NCBI GenBank assembly: GCA_937875615.1
Contig: CALNBU010000517.1
Span: forward strand, 1 to 6,133
Direction of reading: 5' to 3'
Length of the DNA stretch: 6,133 bases
Source: an uncultured Archangium sp.
GTDB lineage: Bacteria > Myxococcota > Myxococcia > Myxococcales > Myxococcaceae
The notes beneath the pieces are model-generated. The model saw nothing but the letters and a program-made list of their open reading frames with translations, did not search any database and was not told the origin of the DNA. Each line of letters opens with the position of its first letter. Position 1 is the stretch's first letter. The translations under genes and the position numbers were made by a program. Shown here in pieces: positions 1 to 6,046 of this stretch.

Positions 1-1310
1 AGCTGGAACCTCCGCGCGACCCCGCCGTCATTCGTGAAGATGGCGGCGCCGTTCGCATAGAGGCTCTTGTGCTGGAGCGCGATGGCCTCCTCCAGCGTCT
101 TCACGCGCACGATGCTCAGCACCGGGCCGAAAATCTCCTCGCAGCCGGCGGGCATGTCGGTGGTGACCTGGTCCAGCACGGTGGGACCGACCCAGTGGCC
201 CCCGTGGCCCGCCACCTCCTGGCCGCGGCCGTCGACCAGCACCTGCGCGCCGGCCTGCTTCGCGTTCTCGATGTGGCTCACGATGCGCTCCTTCGCCGCG
301 CTGGAGATGACGCTGCCCATGTCCTTGCCCAGCTCCAGCTTCTTCACGTTGGCCACGATGCCGTCGATGACGTGCTGCACGTCACCCACCGCCACCATCA
401 GCGAGCTCGCCATGCAGCGCTGCCCCGCGCAGCCGTAGCTGGAGGCCACCACGTTCGAGGCGGTGAGCTGCAGGTCGGCGTCGGGCACCACCACCACGTG
501 GTTCTTGGCGGAGCCGAGGCAGAGCATGCGCTTGCCGGTGGCCGCGCCGCGCGCGTAGAGAATCTTCGCCACCCTGGTGCTGCCCACGAAGCCCACCGCC
601 TGGATGCCGGGGTGGTCGACGATGGCCTCCACGCACTCGCGCTGGCCGTTCACCACGTTGAAGAGCCCGTCGGGCAGGCCCGCCTCCTGGAACAGCGCGG
701 CCAGCTTCATCGCGCCGTAGGGCACCACCTCGGAGGGCTTGAGCACGAAAGCGTTCCCCGCCATCAGCGCGTTGGGCACCATCCACAGCGGCACCATCAC
801 CGGGAAGTTGAAGGGCACGATGCCCGCCACCACGCCCAGGGGCTCGTGGGTGACGCGGCAGTTGACGCCGCGGCTGACGTCGAGCTGCCCACCGTCGCCC
901 ATCATGTGCAGCGAGGCGGCGAACTCCACGCACTCGATGCCCTTCTCCACGTCGCCCTTGCCCTCGGCGTACGTCTTGCCGTTCTCGTGGCTCACCAGCC
1001 AGCTCAGCTCGTCGAGGTCGCGCTCCATCAGCGTCTTGAGGCGGTACAGCACCTGTGCGCGCTCGCGCATGGGCGTCGCCTTCCACGCGGGGAAGGCCTT
1101 CTTGCCGGCCTCGACCGCCGCGTCGACGTCGACCGCCGAGGACAGCGTCATGCGCCCCAGGGCCTTGCCATGGCGCGGGTTCTCGACGTCGAGCCACTTC
1201 CCCGTCTCGCCGTCGCGCCAGCGGCCGCCAATCCAGTTCTTCACGTCGACGTAGGGGAGGAAGTCGTAGCTCTTGGCGCTGAAGGTGGCGGGGTGGGTGG
1301 GCTTCTGCAT
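1..1310 (-). CDS. mmsA: CoA-acylating methylmalonate/malonate-semialdehyde dehydrogenase, 3' end cut by window edge
   Basis: This is an aldehyde dehydrogenase superfamily enzyme of the MMSDH branch. That branch oxidises methylmalonate or malonate semialdehyde with NAD+ and CoA to propionyl-CoA or acetyl-CoA in the cytosol. The window holds 436 codons of a family usually near 490-500 residues, so roughly the last 55-65 are missing. Visible motifs are an N-terminal WIGGRW segment (residues 26-31), the cofactor-site stretch PFNFPVMVPLWMVP that typifies MMSDH, GFVGSTRVA, LGSAKNH in place of the ELGG that carries the general-base Glu in ordinary ALDHs, and GCAGQRCMA with catalytic Cys299. EEIFGPVL follows near residue 400. 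The start is an ATG preceded by GGAG seven bases upstream, and an in-frame TAA-TAG lies only 39 bp upstream, which fixes the gene's start region. It lies just downstream of a nucleobase-type transporter, which favours malonate semialdehyde from pyrimidine or beta-alanine breakdown as substrate. A valine or inositol role cannot be excluded. Confidence 0.93.
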   Translation of the reverse strand, partial: MQKPTHPATFSAKSYDFLPYVDVKNWIGGRWRDGETGKWLDVENPRHGKALGRMTLSSAVDVDAAVEAGKKAFPAWKATPMRERAQVLYRLKTLMERDLDELSWLVSHENGKTYAEGKGDVEKGIECVEFAASLHMMGDGGQLDVSRGVNCRVTHEPLGVVAGIVPFNFPVMVPLWMVPNALMAGNAFVLKPSEVVPYGAMKLAALFQEAGLPDGLFNVVNGQRECVEAIVDHPGIQAVGFVGSTRVAKILYARGAATGKRMLCLGSAKNHVVVVPDADLQLTASNVVASSYGCAGQRCMASSLMVAVGDVQHVIDGIVANVKKLELGKDMGSVISSAAKERIVSHIENAKQAGAQVLVDGRGQEVAGHGGHWVGPTVLDQVTTDMPAGCEEIFGPVLSIVRVKTLEEAIALQHKSLYANGAAIFTNDGGVARRFQ

Positions 1311-1317
1311 GGCGCTT

Positions 1318-1321
1318 CTCC
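1318..1321 (-). promoter_or_regulatory. Shine-Dalgarno of mmsA
   Basis: GGAG on the minus strand sits seven bases before the mmsA ATG. It is the clearest ribosome binding site in the window and supports this ATG over in-frame alternatives. It indicates that mmsA is translated independently of whatever happens at the 3' end of the upstream transporter. Confidence 0.7.
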
Positions 1322-1349
1322 GTGAGGGTGAGACGGCGGGCGGCTTCTA

Positions 1350-2952
1350 TTACGGCGGCGCGCGCGGTGCGAGTCGGCCCGTTTGACGCGCCACGGCGGA
1401 GCGCTCCCCCCGCTGACGCACGGCGCCGACGCTCGAGCACGAAGTACAGCCCGCCGGCGAGCGCCAACCCCACGAACCACGCGTACACGTAGAGGGTGTC
1501 GAAGAAGGTCTTCTCGCCCGCGATGAAGCCCGCGCTCTTCAGGAAGCCGGGCACGTTGGGCGCCACGCCCACGGCGAGCGCGACGAGCGCGTTGACGTTG
1601 AAGCCCGCGTACTTCCCGCCCGGGCGGTAGAGCTCCGGCACGTCGAGCTGCGTCTTCCGCAGCACCCAGTAGTCCACCACCATGATGCCGGCGATGGGAC
1701 CCAGCAGCGCCGAGTAGCCGATGAGCCAGTTGAAGATGTACGTGTCGGCGCTCTCCAGAAACTTCCACGGCATCATCACGATGCCGAAGACGCCGGTGAT
1801 GACGCCGCCCAGCTTGAAGCTGATGTGCCGCGGCGCGAGGTTGGCGAAGTCGTTGGCGGGGCTCACCACGTTGGCCGCGATGTTGACCGAGATGGTGGCG
1901 ATGCCCACGCCCAGCAGCGCCACCACCGCCACCACCAGCCGCGTGGTGGTGGAGGCAATCAGCGGCGCGTCGAGGCCCGCCGGCGGCTGCGACGAGGTGA
2001 GCTGCGCGAGGATGAAGACGGGGTCCCACAGCGCCTTGACGTCGGCGCCCTTGAGAATCGAGCTCGCCGCCGAGGTGATGACCACCCCCATGGCCGAGAA
2101 GGCCAGCATGGTGGTGGGCAGGCCCAGCGTCTGCCCCAGCATCTGTTCCCGCTGGCCGCGGCCGAAGCGCGTGAAGTCGGGGATGTTGAGCGACAGCGTG
2201 GCCCAGAAGCCCACCATGCCGGTGAGCGAGGGCACGAAGACCTCCCAGAAGGCGCCGAAGGTCTCGAAGCGCGAGGGCTGCGAGAGCATGGGCCCCACCC
2301 CGCCCGCGCGCCCCACCGCCCACACCAGCAGCACCGCAGCCATCACCAGCACCAGCGGCGCGGCCCAGTTCTCGAACACCTTCACCGCGTCCATGCCCTT
2401 GACGATGATGAAGATGTTCAGCGCCCAGAAGACGAAGAAGGTCAGCGCCGAGGGCAGCGAGAGACCCAGCAGCGTGGCGCCACCTCCCAGGTGCGCGTAG
2501 CCCGGCCACAGCGCCTCGACGAAGGTCTTCACCGCCTCGCCGCCGATGAAGGTCTGAATGCCGAACCAGCCGCAGGCCACGATGGCGCGCAGCACCGCGG
2601 GCACGTTGGCGCCCCGGGTGCCGAAGGACGCGCGCGCCAGCACCGGGAACGGGATGCCGTACTTCGTGCCCGGGTGGGCGTTCAGCAGAATCGGCGCCAG
2701 CACGATGACGTTGCCCAGCGCGATGGTCAGCAGCGCCTGCCACCAGTTCATCCCCACCGCCACCAGCCCGCCCGCCATCATGTAGGTGGGGATGCAGTGG
2801 GCCATGGAAATCCACAGCGCGGCGAAGTTGTAGGTGGTCCAGGTGCGGCCCGAGGGCGGCACCGGCGCCAGGTCGGCGCTCACCAGCGGGCTGTCGGCGA
2901 GGTCTGGAGGTAACTGCGACAACGCTTCCTGCGTGAGGGCGGAATCGTGCAC
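1350..2952 (-). CDS. NCS1-family nucleobase/allantoin/hydantoin:cation symporter, apparent 3' frameshift
   Basis: This is an inner-membrane permease of the cytosine-purine/uracil/allantoin/hydantoin family (NCS1, the Mhp1 fold), expected to import a pyrimidine, purine or hydantoin-like compound with a cation. The protein starts at a GTG. About 40 soluble residues precede the first hydrophobic segment (NFAALWISMAHCIPTYMMAG, residues 42-61), and many further membrane segments run to about residue 506. Family landmarks are CGWFGIQ (127-133, Trp129 and Gln133 in the substrate-site position), GFW..LSLNIPDF (249-260, Trp250) and SVNIAANVVSPANDFANL (355-372). Family length is about 490-530. The literal frame has no stop after the transporter and runs on to 382 through mmsA in another frame, giving 856 residues. 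The coordinates here assume a one-base change at the G6 tract (1406-1411), which ends the protein at tandem TAA-TAG with 533 residues. No good Shine-Dalgarno is visible before the GTG. The exact substrate cannot be told from sequence. Confidence 0.88.
1406..1411 (-). other. G6 homopolymer, probable frameshift site in the transporter tail
   Basis: Six consecutive C on the plus strand (G6 in the coding sense) fall at transporter codons 515-516, beyond the last membrane segment. With five G the frame becomes ...ASAGERSAVARQTG... and reaches tandem stops TAA TAG at 1352-1347, 36 bp before the mmsA ATG. With six G the frame misses those stops. The site could be a sequencing slip, a slippage mutation, or a phase-variable or programmed slip. 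The sequence alone does not separate these. Confidence 0.5.
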
Positions 2953-2969
2953 GGCCGCGCACCGTAGCG

Positions 2970-2995
2970 AAAAATGAAACGGGGCGTCGCGCCGC
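2970..2995 (-). terminator. Weak hairpin plus T-rich stretch after capA-like gene
   Basis: On the minus strand just after the TGA of the CapA-like gene, GGCG-CGA-CGCC (2993-2983) can form a four-base-pair stem, with two more pairs beyond a mismatch. CCGTTTCATTTTT follows. This resembles a poor intrinsic terminator, and it is the most AT-rich spot in the 46-bp gap. The same AT-rich stretch could instead be part of a promoter for the transporter-mmsA pair. It may therefore mark a boundary between two transcription units. Confidence 0.25.
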
Positions 2996-2998
2996 TCG

Positions 2999-4162
2999 TC
3001 AGCGCGCCTCGGGCCCCACCGCGCCGCCCACGCCCGGCCAGGCGCGACGCAGCGCCGCGTCCTGGAAGAAGCGCTCTACCCGCGCCTGCCGCTGCAGCGC
3101 CACCTCGCGCTGGCGCTCCAGGCGCCGCCGCTCCACCTTCGGGAGCCCCGGCGCCGCCAGCCCCACCTCGGCCTCGGCGAGCTGCTGCGCGACCAGCACC
3201 ACCCGCGCGCGCCTCGCCTTCAGGTGCTCCACCGTGACGGGCAGCGGCGTCACCCCCTCCAGCGTCACGCCCGCCTCGCGTCGCACCAACTCCAACCGCA
3301 GCAGCAGCCCGTCGCGCCGCACGCCCCGCTCGTCGGCGGCGTCTTGGTTCGACAGCAGGTTCCCCAGCGAGAAGGCCACCAGGCCCACCCCGCCGTCGGC
3401 GCGCGGCAGCGCCTCCACCGGCTGCAGCACATGCGGGTGCGCGCCGATGATGGCGAAGGCGCCGGCGTCGAGCAGCGCCTGCGCGAAGGCCCGGTCGCGC
3501 GGCAGCGGCGCGTGCGCGTACTCCTGCCCCCAGTGCACGAAGAGAATCAGCGCGTCGAAGCGCGGCGCCAGCGCGCGCACCAGGTCCACCGTCGCGGCCT
3601 CGGTCCTCCCGCCGCCGATGGGCGACTCGGGGTACGGCACCGCCGGCACGTGCGGCAGCCCCGCGTCGGGCCGGTTGTTGAAGCCGTTGAGGAAGCGGGT
3701 GAAGGCCAGCACGCCCACCCGCAGGCCGTCCTTCTCCAGCTCCAGCGCAGACCAGGCGCCGGCCTCGTCGACGTCGGCGCCCACCGCGCGCACCCCGGCG
3801 TCGGCCAGGAAGGCGCGGGTGGAGGCGATGCCCTCGCGGTGCTGGTCGAGGCTGTGGTTGTTGGCGAAGCCCAGCACGTCGACGCCGGCCCGGGCCAGCG
3901 CCCGCGGCAGCTCCGGCGGCGCCCAGAACACCAGCGTCTCCTGCTCCGGCTTCTTGAGCGACACCACCGGCGCCTCGAGGTTCAACACCGTGAAGTCGGC
4001 GGCGGCGAAGGTGTCGGCCAGCGGCGCGAAGACCGGCGCCCAGCCGTGCCGCGCCGCGGCCTCACGCAGCGGCGTGTGCGGAATCACGTCGCCGCCGAAG
4101 AGCAACGTCACGCGCGGCGGCGCCTGCGCCAGCGCCAGCGACGCCACGAGCAGGGCCACCAC
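2999..4162 (-). CDS. CapA-family (PGA_cap) metallophosphatase-like exported protein
   Basis: The protein has 387 residues and belongs to the CapA/PgsA-type family with a calcineurin-like dinuclear metal fold. Members are associated with poly-gamma-glutamate or other envelope polymers, but many are uncharacterised. The metal-site motifs appear in order: GGD (Asp25), NLE (61-63), NNHSLD (101-106), HWGQEY (210-215) and GAHPH (240-244). SLGN follows further on. The first residues (LLVASLALAQA) form a short hydrophobic segment with an AQA signal-peptidase-like site at 12-14 but no basic n-region. The N-terminus cannot be longer, because the dehydrogenase's stop TGA (4174-4172) lies in this frame four codons upstream. 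Of the possible starts, GTG at 4162-4160 is first and follows GAGG by seven bases. The last 80 or so residues are arginine-rich and likely helical, outside the catalytic fold. No capB/capC or pgsBC partners are visible, so a polymer role is not supported by context. It lies 9 bp after the short-chain dehydrogenase, in a likely shared operon. Confidence 0.88.
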   Translation of the reverse strand: MVALLVASLALAQAPPRVTLLFGGDVIPHTPLREAAARHGWAPVFAPLADTFAAADFTVLNLEAPVVSLKKPEQETLVFWAPPELPRALARAGVDVLGFANNHSLDQHREGIASTRAFLADAGVRAVGADVDEAGAWSALELEKDGLRVGVLAFTRFLNGFNNRPDAGLPHVPAVPYPESPIGGGRTEAATVDLVRALAPRFDALILFVHWGQEYAHAPLPRDRAFAQALLDAGAFAIIGAHPHVLQPVEALPRADGGVGLVAFSLGNLLSNQDAADERGVRRDGLLLRLELVRREAGVTLEGVTPLPVTVEHLKARRARVVLVAQQLAEAEVGLAAPGLPKVERRRLERQREVALQRQARVERFFQDAALRRAWPGVGGAVGPEAR

Positions 4163-4426
4163 CGGCCCGCCTCACGACTCCGGGGGCGTGTTGATGGCGG
4201 CCACCACCCGGCGCAGCACCGCGCGCGGCGCGAGCCTCGTGGAGAAGGCCGTGGCGGCGTTGAGGAAGCCGTGCACCGACACCACGTCGCCCTGCTGCAG
4301 CGCCTCGTAGGCGTCGGCGGCCACCGCGTCGGCCTTCGCCACCGTGGGCGAGCGGAACAGCCGCGAGCGGGTGATGTTGGCCCGCCCGGCGAACTCGGTG
4401 TGCGTGGCGCCCGGGCAGTGACAGGT

Positions 4427-4448
4427 GACGGTGACGCCGCTGTCGCGC
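4427..4448. repeat. 22-bp direct repeat, copy A
   Basis: This is identical to 4492-4513 over 22 bases (core GGTGACGCCGCTGTCGCG), with a period of 65 bp. It encodes the SGVTV segment of the dehydrogenase on the minus strand. One copy belongs to the gene and the other came with the insertion. The sequence does not say which is original. Confidence 0.95.
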
Positions 4449-4491
4449 TACGACGTGCCCGGCGACCTGATGTTCGCGGTGACGCTCATCG
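4449..4491. other. 43-bp unique insert between the repeats
   Basis: This stretch is foreign to the dehydrogenase reading frame. On the plus strand, together with the flanking repeats, it reads LSRYDVPGDLMFAVTLIGR followed by TGA (codons 4440-4499), and 18 of those 19 codons end in G or C. That looks like the C-terminal end of a coding sequence from a similarly GC-biased genome. There are no terminal inverted repeats and no transposase, so it is not a recognisable MITE. I do not recognise the donor protein. Confidence 0.6.
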
Positions 4492-4513
4492 GACGGTGAC
4501 GCCGCTGTCGCGC
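4492..4513. repeat. 22-bp direct repeat, copy B
   Basis: This is the second copy of the 22-base sequence at 4427-4448. It is the copy still in frame with the N-terminal part of the dehydrogenase. The bases directly outside the two copies differ (T versus G on the left, T versus A on the right), so the repeat boundaries are sharp. Confidence 0.95.
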
Positions 4514-5030
4514 AGCTCGTGCGCCAGCCCCTCCGAGAAGGAGAGCACGAAGGCCTTGGTGGCGTAATAGGTGGCCATGTACGGCCCCGGCTGGAAGGCC
4601 GCGGTCGACGCCACGTTGAGAATCCGCCCCTCCTTGTGCGCGCGCATCTGCGCCCCGAAGAGGTGGCTCAGCTCGAGCAGCGCCACGCAGTTGAGGTTCA
4701 GCATCTCGACCTCCTTCTCGAGCGGCAGGTCGAGGAAGTCGCCGAAGCTGCCGAAGCCGGCGTTGTTCACCAGCGTGTGCACGGCGAGGCCGCGCTCCTG
4801 CACCGCGGCGAAGAGGCGCCGCGCGCCGCCGGGCTGCGAGAGGTCTTCGGAGATGAGGTGCACCTTCACCTTGTGGTGGGCCAGGCGCTGCGCCACGGCC
4901 TCCAGCCGCGGCAGGCCCCGCGCGGTGAGAATGAGGTCGAAGCCATCGCGCGCGAAGAGCTGCGCGAACTGCTCGCCCAGACCCGCCGACGCACCGGTGA
5001 TGAGAGCCACGCGTGAAGAAGACATGGCGC

Positions 5031-5043
5031 GCACTCTTAGTGC
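5031..5043. promoter_or_regulatory. Inverted repeat GCACT-N3-AGTGC between divergent genes
   Basis: This is a perfect five-base inverted repeat with a three-base spacer (GCACTCTTAGTGC), centred in the 31-bp gap between the divergent dehydrogenase and DUF6918-like genes. It could be an operator for a dimeric regulator. As RNA it would form a small hairpin in the dehydrogenase leader, covering the weak AGAG ribosome-binding candidate. With so little space, at least one promoter must lie inside the opposite gene. No -35/-10 pair is convincing. Confidence 0.35.
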
Positions 5044-5056
5044 TATGCCGCGCCCC

Positions 5057-5497
5057 ATGTCTTCACTTCCTGAAGTGTTGAATGACGCCGCGAAGCGCCC
5101 CCGCGTGGTGGACGACTGCCTCAAGCTGGTGGACGACGAGGTCTCGGACAAGGGCGGCCTCTCGGGCCTGGCCATCAAGGCCGGCTTCGCCGCGGTGAAG
5201 AGCGTCAAACCGGGCTTCATCCGCGGCGCCGTCGAGGCGCTGCTCCCGGACTTCTCGCAGGCCCTCGACCCCGTGTACCAGGAGGCGAAGCGCGACAACG
5301 CGCCCCTGCGCGCCCACTTCGTCAAGAACGCGGGCCGGGTGGCCGACGCGCTGCTCACCATCACCGACGCGCGCGCCGCGAAGTCGCCGCACGGCGTGGT
5401 GAAGGGCGCCTACGACAAGCTGCGCGGCACGGCGAAGAAGAACGTCGAGGCCGCGGTGCCGCGCCTCGGCGCCCTCATCGAGAAGCACGCTTCCTGA
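5057..5497 (+). CDS. Small conserved protein, resembles DUF6918 family
   Basis: The protein has 146 residues and starts MSSLPEVLND. From memory it matches a small uncharacterised family found in actinobacteria and myxobacteria (probably DUF6918), whose members share VDDEV.DKGGLSG.AIK.....K, a LLPDF..ALDP segment, an ADALL..TDARA segment and a closing A.PRLGA.IEKH. All four blocks are present here, at roughly residues 24-49, 62-73, 101-112 and 133-145. It has no signal peptide or membrane segment, is predicted mostly helical and is probably cytosolic. Function is unknown. ATG 5057 was chosen because the family begins just before PEVL. An in-frame ATG at 5045 would add four residues (MPRP), and neither has a clear Shine-Dalgarno. 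It diverges from the dehydrogenase and is followed 34 bp later by the cyclic-nucleotide-binding gene, possibly in the same transcript. Confidence 0.8.
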   Translation: MSSLPEVLNDAAKRPRVVDDCLKLVDDEVSDKGGLSGLAIKAGFAAVKSVKPGFIRGAVEALLPDFSQALDPVYQEAKRDNAPLRAHFVKNAGRVADALLTITDARAAKSPHGVVKGAYDKLRGTAKKNVEAAVPRLGALIEKHAS

Positions 5498-5531
5498 ACC
5501 CGGAGCCCGGCTCGCGTTAAGAAGCAGCGCC

Positions 5532-6008
5532 ATGGATGCTCCGCACGTCCGCAGGAGGCGCCTTTCCAGCTCCCCGCTGTGCCGGGGGCTGACGGAGTCA
5601 GAGCTCGACGAGGTGCTGGCCATCACCCACGACGTGACGGTGCGCGCCGGCGAGTACGTCTTCAAGCAGGGCGAGCTGGCCGACGGGCTGTTCTTCATCG
5701 GCCGCGGGCGGGTGGAGATTTCCTGCGACGGCCAGCAGCTGGCCTCGCTGACCATCGGCGACGTGCTGGGCGAGCTCTCGGTGCTGGGCGGCGGGCACAA
5801 GCGCAGCGCGTCGGCGAAGGCGCTCAGCGAGGTGATGGCGGCGCGCATCGGCACGCGGGAGTTCCGCAAGCTGCTCGAGGCCTGGAACGTGGCGGCGATG
5901 AAAATCACCGTCAACCTCGCCTACCAGCTCACCGAGCGGATGGTCAGCCTCAACGAGCGGGTGCTGGAGGCAGAGAAGCGGTCGACCTCGGGGCTGTGGA
6001 AGCTCTGA
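5532..6008 (+). CDS. Stand-alone cyclic-nucleotide-binding (CRP-like cNMP) domain protein
   Basis: The protein has 158 residues and consists essentially of one cNMP-binding beta-roll domain. It has a short N-terminal helix (LCRGLTESELDEVLAI, 16-31), the beta-roll start VRAGEYVFKQGELADGLFFIGRGRVEI (37-63), and the phosphate-binding cassette GELSVLGGGHKRSAS (80-94). Glu81 and Arg91 are in the positions that contact the ribose and cyclic phosphate in CRP, so nucleotide binding looks intact. The C-terminus is a long helix (about 116-149). There is no helix-turn-helix, kinase, cyclase or channel domain, so it is not a CRP-type transcription factor by itself. It may be a sensor that acts through a partner protein. 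ATG 5532 follows a weak AGAAG. An N-terminal RRRR (7-10) is present. No partner can be named from the neighbours. Confidence 0.88.
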   Translation: MDAPHVRRRRLSSSPLCRGLTESELDEVLAITHDVTVRAGEYVFKQGELADGLFFIGRGRVEISCDGQQLASLTIGDVLGELSVLGGGHKRSASAKALSEVMAARIGTREFRKLLEAWNVAAMKITVNLAYQLTERMVSLNERVLEAEKRSTSGLWKL

Positions 6009-6046
6009 AGGCGAACCACCGCGGCCGGCGGTAGAGTCACCGGCGC

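Larger units (their letters stand above)
4172..5025 (-). pseudogene. Short-chain dehydrogenase/reductase (DltE-like classical SDR) disrupted by a 65-bp insertion
   Basis: This is an NAD(P)-dependent Rossmann-fold oxidoreductase. The ATG at 5025-5023 begins MSSSRVALITGASAGLG, with the cofactor glycines at 11, 15 and 17. NNAG is at 87-90, Asn112 and Ser140 are in catalytic positions, and Tyr153-xxx-Lys157 lies in TYYATKAF. After SGVTV the frame reads one Arg and stops at 4488-4486, giving 179 residues. The true continuation (TCHCPGATHTEFAGRANITR..., ending INTPPES) lies in another frame from about 4432 to the TGA at 4174-4172. Deleting exactly 65 bp joins the two parts seamlessly into 262 residues, the usual length for this family. 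The truncated form keeps the cofactor and catalytic residues but loses the substrate-binding and C-terminal part, so it is probably inactive. Substrate is unknown. A CapA-type gene follows 9 bp downstream. An assembly error is the main alternative to a genuine mutation. Confidence 0.85.

Noticed and set aside
69..1325. Plus-strand 418-codon open frame opposite mmsA, very His- and Ala-rich
   Set aside because: It is a shadow of mmsA on the other strand, with low-complexity composition and no recognisable domain.
1825..2913. Long plus-strand open frame opposite the transporter, rich in His, Arg and Gly
   Set aside because: Its composition is typical of the antisense of a GC-rich coding frame. 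The minus strand carries a clear NCS1 protein with conserved motifs.
1241..2962. Second minus-strand open frame of 573 codons in the transporter region
   Set aside because: It is an out-of-frame reading of the transporter with Arg/His/Gly-rich junk composition and no hydrophobic segments.
4449..4491. Insert considered as a MITE or insertion-sequence remnant
   Set aside because: It has no terminal inverted repeats and no transposase fragment. A 22-bp flanking repeat is longer than usual target-site duplications.
3224..4567. Plus-strand 447-codon open frame across the CapA-like gene and the broken dehydrogenase
   Set aside because: It is antisense of two well-supported minus-strand genes, and its Arg/His/Gln-rich composition shows no domain.
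5503..5513. Small hairpin GAGC-CCG-GCTC between the DUF6918-like and cNMP genes
   Set aside because: A four-base stem without a T-run is expected by chance at this GC content.
6018..6032. Hairpin ACCGC-N5-GCGGT after the cNMP-domain gene
   Set aside because: It has only five base pairs in GC-rich DNA with no following T-run, so it is not supported as a terminator.
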